A stretch of DNA of 11,173 nucleotides. Source: Candidatus Altimarinota bacterium (GTDB lineage Bacteria > Patescibacteriota > Gracilibacteria > Absconditabacterales > Absconditicoccaceae). Of the stretch, positions 7,115 through 11,173 are shown one piece after another. The position numbers were made by a program, and so were the translations under genes. Below the pieces are notes generated by a model. That model saw nothing but the letters and a program-made list of their open reading frames with translations, searched no databases and was not told the DNA's origin. Position 1 is the stretch's first letter, and every line of letters begins with the position of its first letter. The stretch covers positions 1-11,173 of the forward strand of contig JALUXR010000022.1 in assembly GCA_027013285.1 (NCBI GenBank), in the 5' to 3' direction.

Positions 7115-8110
7115 ATGAAAGAAAATCTATCAAATAAAGAAATAACAGATATTTCAGAAAAACAATTTATTATTTGAATTAAAAATATATTAAATGCCTT
7201 AAAAAATGATACAAAAATATATATATTTTTTTCTAATACACTAAAACTTTACAAAGAAAAAAAATATAAAAACTTTGATTATAAAAAAATACAAGAATTA
7301 TTTATACAATCTTGAAAAAAAGTCGGATGGTGAAAATTTATTATAGAAGATAGATTAATTCCAACAATAGATTTTAAACAAAATGAAAATTTAATATTAA
7401 AAGATTTATCTAAATATATAAAAAATAATAAGAATTATAAAGATTGTATAACTTGAATAGCTAAATATTTAAAAGATCATATACAATATCCATTTTTCTT
7501 ATGACTTAGTCAAACAATAAATCATTTAAATAAAAATACTATTAAATTATTAAATAATACGATAATCAATCAAAATGAAATTAATTTTATATTAAATAAA
7601 ATATGATGAGTTCATTATTTAGACAAACATATGAATATATTTATAGAAAAATTAAAAAAATGAAATACAAAAGAAATACAAAAATATTTAATTAATAATT
7701 TTTCTAAATTTTCTAAATCTAATAAAGAATTTCTATATTATACTTTTGCTTGACTAAATAAATCAAAAGATAAGTTAATTTATTCTTATTTAAATCATAC
7801 AACAGCTTATAATATTCTCTATAAATTTCATGAATGAGATTGTGATACAATAAGCTTAATAGCTAAAAAACTTTTTAATAAAGTTTATAAATGAAAAAAT
7901 GTAAAAATATTATATATATTAAATTATTGAATAGGACATGCATACAATATTATGTTAGTCAAAAACAAAAATTGAATTAGATTTAAATACTTAGATTTCT
8001 TAGAATATATAAAAACAGGAAATTTAAAAGATATATTTGTTAAATATTTAAAAAAATATGAAATATACTGAGAAAATAACATTTTAAATAACAAAACAAA
8101 AAACACTTAA
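7115..8110 (+). CDS. Hypothetical protein with possible transglutaminase-like Cys-His-Asp triad
   Basis: 331 residues with UGA as glycine; 14 of 17 glycines are UGA. The first ~230 residues are Lys/Asn/Ile-rich, mostly helical-looking and unrecognised. The C-terminal third contains HEGDCDTISLIAKKLF (C243), NYGIGHAYNIMLV (H275) and FKYLDF (D294). A cysteine at the start of a helix, then a strand beginning with His, then an Asp in a strand, spaced 32 and 19 residues, is the order of the transglutaminase/papain-like catalytic triad. That fold is inferred from the pattern only. If active it would be a cysteine peptidase, amidase or transglutaminase; no signal peptide is seen, so it would act in the cytoplasm. 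The ATG at 7115 has no Shine-Dalgarno sequence. The gene is divergent from the 86-residue gene and ends 2 nt from the stop of the opposing PH-domain gene. Confidence 0.85.
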
Positions 8111-8112
8111 TT

Positions 8113-8691
8113 TTATTCAACTTTTTCTCACATAATATCTACAATAATATTTTTAACTTTTTCAGGTTCATCTACATAATAAAAATCTATTTGTCACTCT
8201 CATAATTCAGCTCATTCTGTTAAAATTATAATATTTCAAAAATTAAATACACTCCTAAGTAATCAATTTTTATTTACAGTTAATGTCTTTATCTTTTCTA
8301 CATCTATAGTTCTTCATTTTCTAGACAATATTCATTCTTGATCATAATGTATTAAATTTTTAGGAGTAATTACTATAAAATCTAGTATATAATCAACATA
8401 TTTTTTCAATAATTTAAATCATAAAGGTATAAATAAAATTAAAAAAACTACTATTCAAAATAATATATAAGCTGTTTTAAATTCAGACGATATAGAAGAT
8501 AATAAATAAAAAAATATAGTCATATAAAATAATAATCATACAAAAGAAAATATTATAGGCAACAAAATATAAAAATAATAATAAAATTTTCCATGACTTA
8601 TAAGAAAAACATTTTCTTTTCAATATTTCTCGACATTTTTATTTACTATTTCTTGTTTAAAATTACTATCGAAAGTAGATAAAATTTTCAT
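8113..8691 (-). CDS. Membrane-anchored bacterial PH-domain (bPH_2/YdbS-like) protein
   Basis: 192 residues with UGA as glycine. Two hydrophobic helices occupy about residues 37-66 and 70-92 (FYILLPIIFSFVGLLFYM; YILFGIVVFLILFIPLGF). A soluble domain follows with the pattern of bacterial PH domains: DFIVITPKNLIHYDQEGILSRK, then TIDVEKIKTLTV, then FNFGNIIILTEG and FYYVDEPEKVKNII. In that family, cytoplasmic beta-barrels attached to paired membrane helices have poorly known roles in the envelope or stress. The ATG at 8691 leaves a short basic N-terminus before the first helix. The best -10 upstream is TATAAT on the minus strand (8720-8725) without a good -35. It converges on the 331-residue gene with a 2-nt gap and no terminator between. 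The family assignment is by motif memory and fairly firm. Confidence 0.85.
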
Positions 8692-8719
8692 AATCTAATA
8701 ATTTATAATTAAAATAAAC

Positions 8720-8725
8720 ATTATA
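8720..8725 (-). promoter_or_regulatory. Possible -10 box for the PH-domain gene
   Basis: A perfect TATAAT on the minus strand lies 29 nt before the ATG at 8691, implying a leader of about 20 nt. No good -35 hexamer sits 16-18 nt upstream, so the promoter is weak or uses other contacts. Confidence 0.35.
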
Positions 8726-8771
8726 TGTCAGTGTAATAAATTTAATTAAAAAATCTATAGAAATTTAGTAT

Positions 8772-8800
8772 AAAAAAATAGGGCATAAAACTCTATCTTA
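8772..8800 (-). terminator. Probable terminator of the small basic protein gene
   Basis: On the minus strand, just after the stop at 8804, AAGATAGAG and CCCTATTTT pair around TTTTATG with one A-C mismatch and one G-T pair, running into a seven-T tract. The stem is short and AT-rich, but position and T-tract fit an intrinsic terminator. Confidence 0.5.
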
Positions 8801-8803
8801 AAA

Positions 8804-9133
8804 CTATGAAGATTTCATTAATTTTTTTCTTAACCATCCACCTACTGGAACCTCTACAAATTCTAATCATCCTGAAGGTAATTTTGTAAGAGCATATCCA
8901 TCTGAATCTACTTTAAGTCTTGTTTCCCAACATATTTTTCTTCACTTCAAAAACCGATTGAATGTATTTCATCTTGGATTTGTTTTTGCTCACAAAAATC
9001 ATAGATTTTTAGCCTCTTCTAAAGAAATTCTTCTTTTAGGATAATTAAATTTTTTAGCTCATTTAGTTCTACCAGCCTGCTTTTGTAATTGTGCTTTCTT
9101 TGCAGCAATTCATTTTTTGTTAGTTCTTGCCAT
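8804..9133 (-). CDS. Small basic protein of unknown function (109 residues)
   Basis: The frame runs from ATG at 9131-9133 to TAG at 8804-8806 with seven UGA glycines. The N-terminal half is strongly basic (MARTNKKGIAAKKAQLQKQ; GAKKFNYPKRRISLEEAKN; RGNTFNRFLKGRK), and the C-terminal half looks like short beta strands (TRLKVDSDGYALTKLPSGG; LEFVEVPVGGWLRKK). This composition suits a nucleic-acid- or ribosome-associated protein, but I do not recognise a ribosomal protein family, and bL28 does not fit. Only one cysteine is present, so there is no zinc ribbon. It has its own strong promoter (9178-9205) and terminator, implying a well-expressed single-gene unit between nth and the PH-domain gene. 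Its basic character and strong promoter hint at housekeeping use, which is inference. Confidence 0.85.
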
Positions 9134-9177
9134 TATTTAAACAATGTTACATACTAAAAATACTAATTTGTTGTGAT

Positions 9178-9205
9178 ATTATAAAGATTCAAAGTATATT
9201 TTCAA
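9178..9205 (-). promoter_or_regulatory. Strong promoter for the small basic protein gene
   Basis: On the minus strand TTGAAA (9200-9205) and a perfect TATAAT (9178-9183) are 16 nt apart. The predicted start near 9171 gives a ~38-nt leader to the ATG at 9133. It lies in the 91-bp gap after the nth stop. Confidence 0.7.
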
Positions 9206-9224
9206 CTATAGTTATAAAAAAAAT

Positions 9225-9863
9225 CTATTTATTATTCTTTTTATAATACACACAAATATTTTGTAAAGGACACTCTTCACATTTAGGTTTTCTTGCAGTG
9301 CAATGATATCTTCCAAAAAATATTAAACTATGATGTAATTTTATAGTTGCATCCTTATCTAAAATCTTTGCTGCTGCTTTATCAGTTTCAAGTGGAGTTT
9401 TTGTTTTTACAATTCCAAGTCTATTCAAAACTCTATGAACATGAGTATCTACAGGTAAATATGGTGCATTATACAAAACTGCAGTAACTACCTTTGCTGT
9501 TTTTATACCAACTCATGGAAGTTGAACAAGTTCTTCCAAAGTTTTAGGAATTTCTCAATTATATTTTTCCAACAAAATCTTTGAAGTAAGATAAATATTT
9601 TTTGCTTTTGTATTAAAAAATCCTATAGTTTTAATATAATCTTTTATTTTATCTATTCATAAATTTACAGCATCTTCAGGCTTTTTAACAACTTGAAAAA
9701 GTTTTTTATTAGCTTTATTCACTTGCACATCAGTAGTTTGAGCTGACATCAAAACAGCTATCAAAAGTTGATATGGATTGGAATATTCAAGATCTGTCCT
9801 ATTTTCAGGGTACATTTTAAACAAAACTTCCTTCATTATATCTATTTTTTCTTTTTTAGTCAT
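9225..9863 (-). CDS. nth: Endonuclease III (Nth), base-excision repair DNA glycosylase/AP lyase
   Basis: Removes oxidised pyrimidines from DNA and cuts the abasic site. The 212-residue protein has the usual family length. The N-terminus contains YSNPYQLLIAVLMSAQTTD. The helix-hairpin-helix is LPGVGIKTAKVV with the catalytic lysine K121, and its first glycine is UGA. The catalytic aspartate D139 lies in VDTHVHRVLNRLG. The C-terminus holds the [4Fe-4S] loop CTARKPKCEECPLQNIC (C188, C195, C198, C204), the exact C-x6-C-x2-C-x5-C spacing. Under the standard code the gene would split in three at UGA. The ATG at 9863 matches the family N-terminus. A promoter lies at 9895-9922 and the terminator of the upstream ATPase gene at 9936-9962, so nth is transcribed on its own. 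A TAG stop ends it; no terminator is obvious. Confidence 0.97.
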
Positions 9864-9894
9864 TTACCATAATTTTTCATTTTAAAACTTTATA

Positions 9895-9922
9895 AATATA
9901 AACTTAAACTCACTATTTTCAA
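9895..9922 (-). promoter_or_regulatory. nth promoter
   Basis: On the minus strand TTGAAA (9917-9922) is followed after 16 nt by TATATT (9895-9900), five of six to consensus on each box. The predicted start near 9888 gives a ~25-nt leader before the ATG at 9863. Confidence 0.6.
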
Positions 9923-9935
9923 GTTCAGTCAATTA

Positions 9936-9962
9936 CAAAAAAAACTCACTGTTCGGTGAGTT
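9936..9962 (-). terminator. Intrinsic terminator of the ATPase gene
   Basis: On the minus strand AACTCAC (9956-9962) pairs perfectly with GTGAGTT (9943-9949) around the loop CGAACA, and is followed by a T-tract (9936-9942). It lies 31 nt after the ATPase stop codon and before the nth promoter, insulating the two genes. Confidence 0.9.
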
Positions 9963-9992
9963 AAAGATATTTATTATCTAAATAAATACGAC

Positions 9993-11173
9993 TTACTTCA
10001 ACAAGAAATCTTTTATATTTATATGTTTAATTCATTCATAATTATTCACAAATAAACTATCATAACTTACAACAATTTTTTCATAATTGTCTTTGATTTT
10101 AGTCAAATTTCAAAACTCCCTTTTTATTACATTTTCATCTGAAAGTATATAACAAACTTGAATATATTTTTTATCTCCATTTTTTTCTGCTATAAAATCT
10201 ATTTCTTTATCATATAAAATACCTACTTTTACATCATATCAATTCAAAACTAAATGGTTGTAAACTAAATTTTCCAAAATTCCATTTATATCATTTTTTA
10301 GATTTATTCAAACTATAGCATTTCTTATTCACAAATCAAAAGCATATACTTTTTTTGTAATTTCAAATATCTTTTTTCACCTAATATCATATCTTAAAAC
10401 TTCATCAAACAAATAAGAATCAAAACTAAATTCCATATAATTTAAAATAGTTTCAACTGATGTTTTTATATTCTCACTTTTAAGAAAATTAGCTATATTT
10501 TTTCAATTTATAAGATGTCCTATTTCTTTAAATAAAAATTTGTGAATCATTTTTAATAAACTTGGATTTCTTATATTTGCATATTCTAGTAAATCTTTTA
10601 CAAAAATTATATTATAAACTCATTTTAAATATTCATTTTTTATATTTTCATTTTCTATCAAACTTATAGCTGGCAATCAACCAAAATTTATATATTCAAA
10701 AAATAAATCATCAGTTAATTTTTTATTTTTAAATTGTAAAAATTCATTTAAGCTTAACGGATAAATTTTTTTACTAATATATCTTCATCTAAGATTTGTT
10801 CAAATATCTTTTGATAAAAGTTTGCTATTACTTCAAGTGATATAAACAATACTTTCAGGAAAACTACTCCAAACAGACAAAATAAACTTTTGCCAATCTT
10901 TAATTTCTTGCACTTCATCTATTCAAACAAAAAATTTATTTCCAATATTATTTTCTTTTCTCCATTTTTCAAAAATATGATTTAAATCTTTATAATCTTT
11001 TATTTTATCAAATTCTATCCATTCTTTATTTATATAAAAAATTTCTTTTTCTTTTAAAACTTTATTTTCTAATATTTTTTTGATAGTCTCAAAAAGAAAA
11101 AAACTTTTCCCTACTCTTCTTGCTCACACTATGACTTTTACAAAAGGAGCAAAACAAAAACTTTCAAAATCTT
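9993..11173 (-). CDS. AAA_14/DUF4143 family ATPase (5' end beyond window edge)
   Basis: With UGA as glycine the frame is open from the right edge to TAA at 9993-9995, about 393 residues, missing only a short N-terminus. The P-loop is VIVGARRVGKSF (first glycine UGA), Walker B is FFVGIDEVQEI, and the sensor is YITGSNSKLLS. LRGRYISKKIYPLSLNEF and YINFGGLPAI follow, both hallmarks of this family. The C-terminal DUF4143 region contains NHLVLNGYDVKVG, EIDFIAEKNGDKKYIQVCY and REFGNLTKIKDNYEKIVVSYD, a restriction-nuclease-like fold in other members. These ATPases are common, often in many copies, in host-associated and CPR genomes; their cellular role is poorly defined. It has its own terminator and is the first leftward gene from the right edge. 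The family call is firm, the function open. Confidence 0.92.

Noticed and set aside
7924..8106. Minus-strand 60-residue ORF
   Set aside because: Shadow of the 331-residue plus-strand gene.
8804..9133. Ribosomal protein bL28 for the small basic protein
   Set aside because: Basic composition and size suggested it, but the residue pattern does not match that family, so no symbol was given.
9225..9863. nth as a frameshifted or stop-broken pseudogene
   Set aside because: The apparent breaks are UGA at glycine positions in the same frame; all catalytic and Fe-S residues are intact.
10141..10230. Loss of the nuclease lysine in the DUF4143 region (IQVCY instead of IEVK) as a degraded active site
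   Set aside because: As I recall, YIQV-(A/C)-Y is a usual form in a common subfamily of these ATPases, so it is not notable here.
1..11173. CRISPR arrays, tRNA or rRNA genes, insertion sequences
   Set aside because: No regularly spaced repeats, no tRNA-like cloverleaf or rRNA segments, and no transposase motifs were seen on either strand.

Overview
The window is very AT-rich and reads sensibly only if UGA is decoded as glycine (NCBI code 25), the code known from the Candidate Phyla Radiation lineages Gracilibacteria and Absconditabacteria (SR1). Under the standard code nearly every gene breaks into pieces. With UGA as glycine there are ten continuous genes, and every visible stop is UAA or UAG. 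UGA falls on invariant glycines: two in the DnaX Walker A motif, one in the Nth helix-hairpin-helix and one in the C-terminal ATPase P-loop. I infer a Gracilibacteria/SR1-like genome.

Layout, left to right. Positions 1-1619 (-) hold a large protein of unknown function with membrane helices near its C-terminus, cut by the left edge, with a good sigma70-like promoter in front. Positions 1769-4066 (-) hold ligA, the NAD-dependent DNA ligase, unusually long and carrying an in-frame heptapeptide repeat. A 295-bp divergent spacer with two abutting perfect inverted repeats and a third palindrome separates it from dnaX (+, 4362-5729), the clamp-loader gamma/tau subunit. Next is a small encapsulated-ferritin-like gene (+, 5822-6115) preceded by a Fur/PerR-like palindrome. 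It shares a bidirectional terminator with a leftward operon of two small unknown proteins (6159-6770 and 6789-7049). A divergent gene (+, 7115-8110) encodes a possible transglutaminase-like cysteine protein. Tail to tail with it is a membrane-anchored bacterial PH-domain protein (-, 8113-8691). The right part is all leftward: a small basic protein (8804-9133), endonuclease III nth (9225-9863), and a partial AAA_14/DUF4143 ATPase (9993 to the right edge).

The recognisable genes are DNA replication and repair housekeeping functions (ligA, dnaX, nth) plus iron/oxidative-stress handling (ferritin-like), mixed with lineage-specific unknowns. I see no tRNA, rRNA, CRISPR array, insertion sequence or phage gene. 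Promoters are recognisable as TTGACA/TTGAAA and TATAAT boxes, repeatedly 16 nt apart, and start codons follow A/T-rich leaders with no Shine-Dalgarno sequence.
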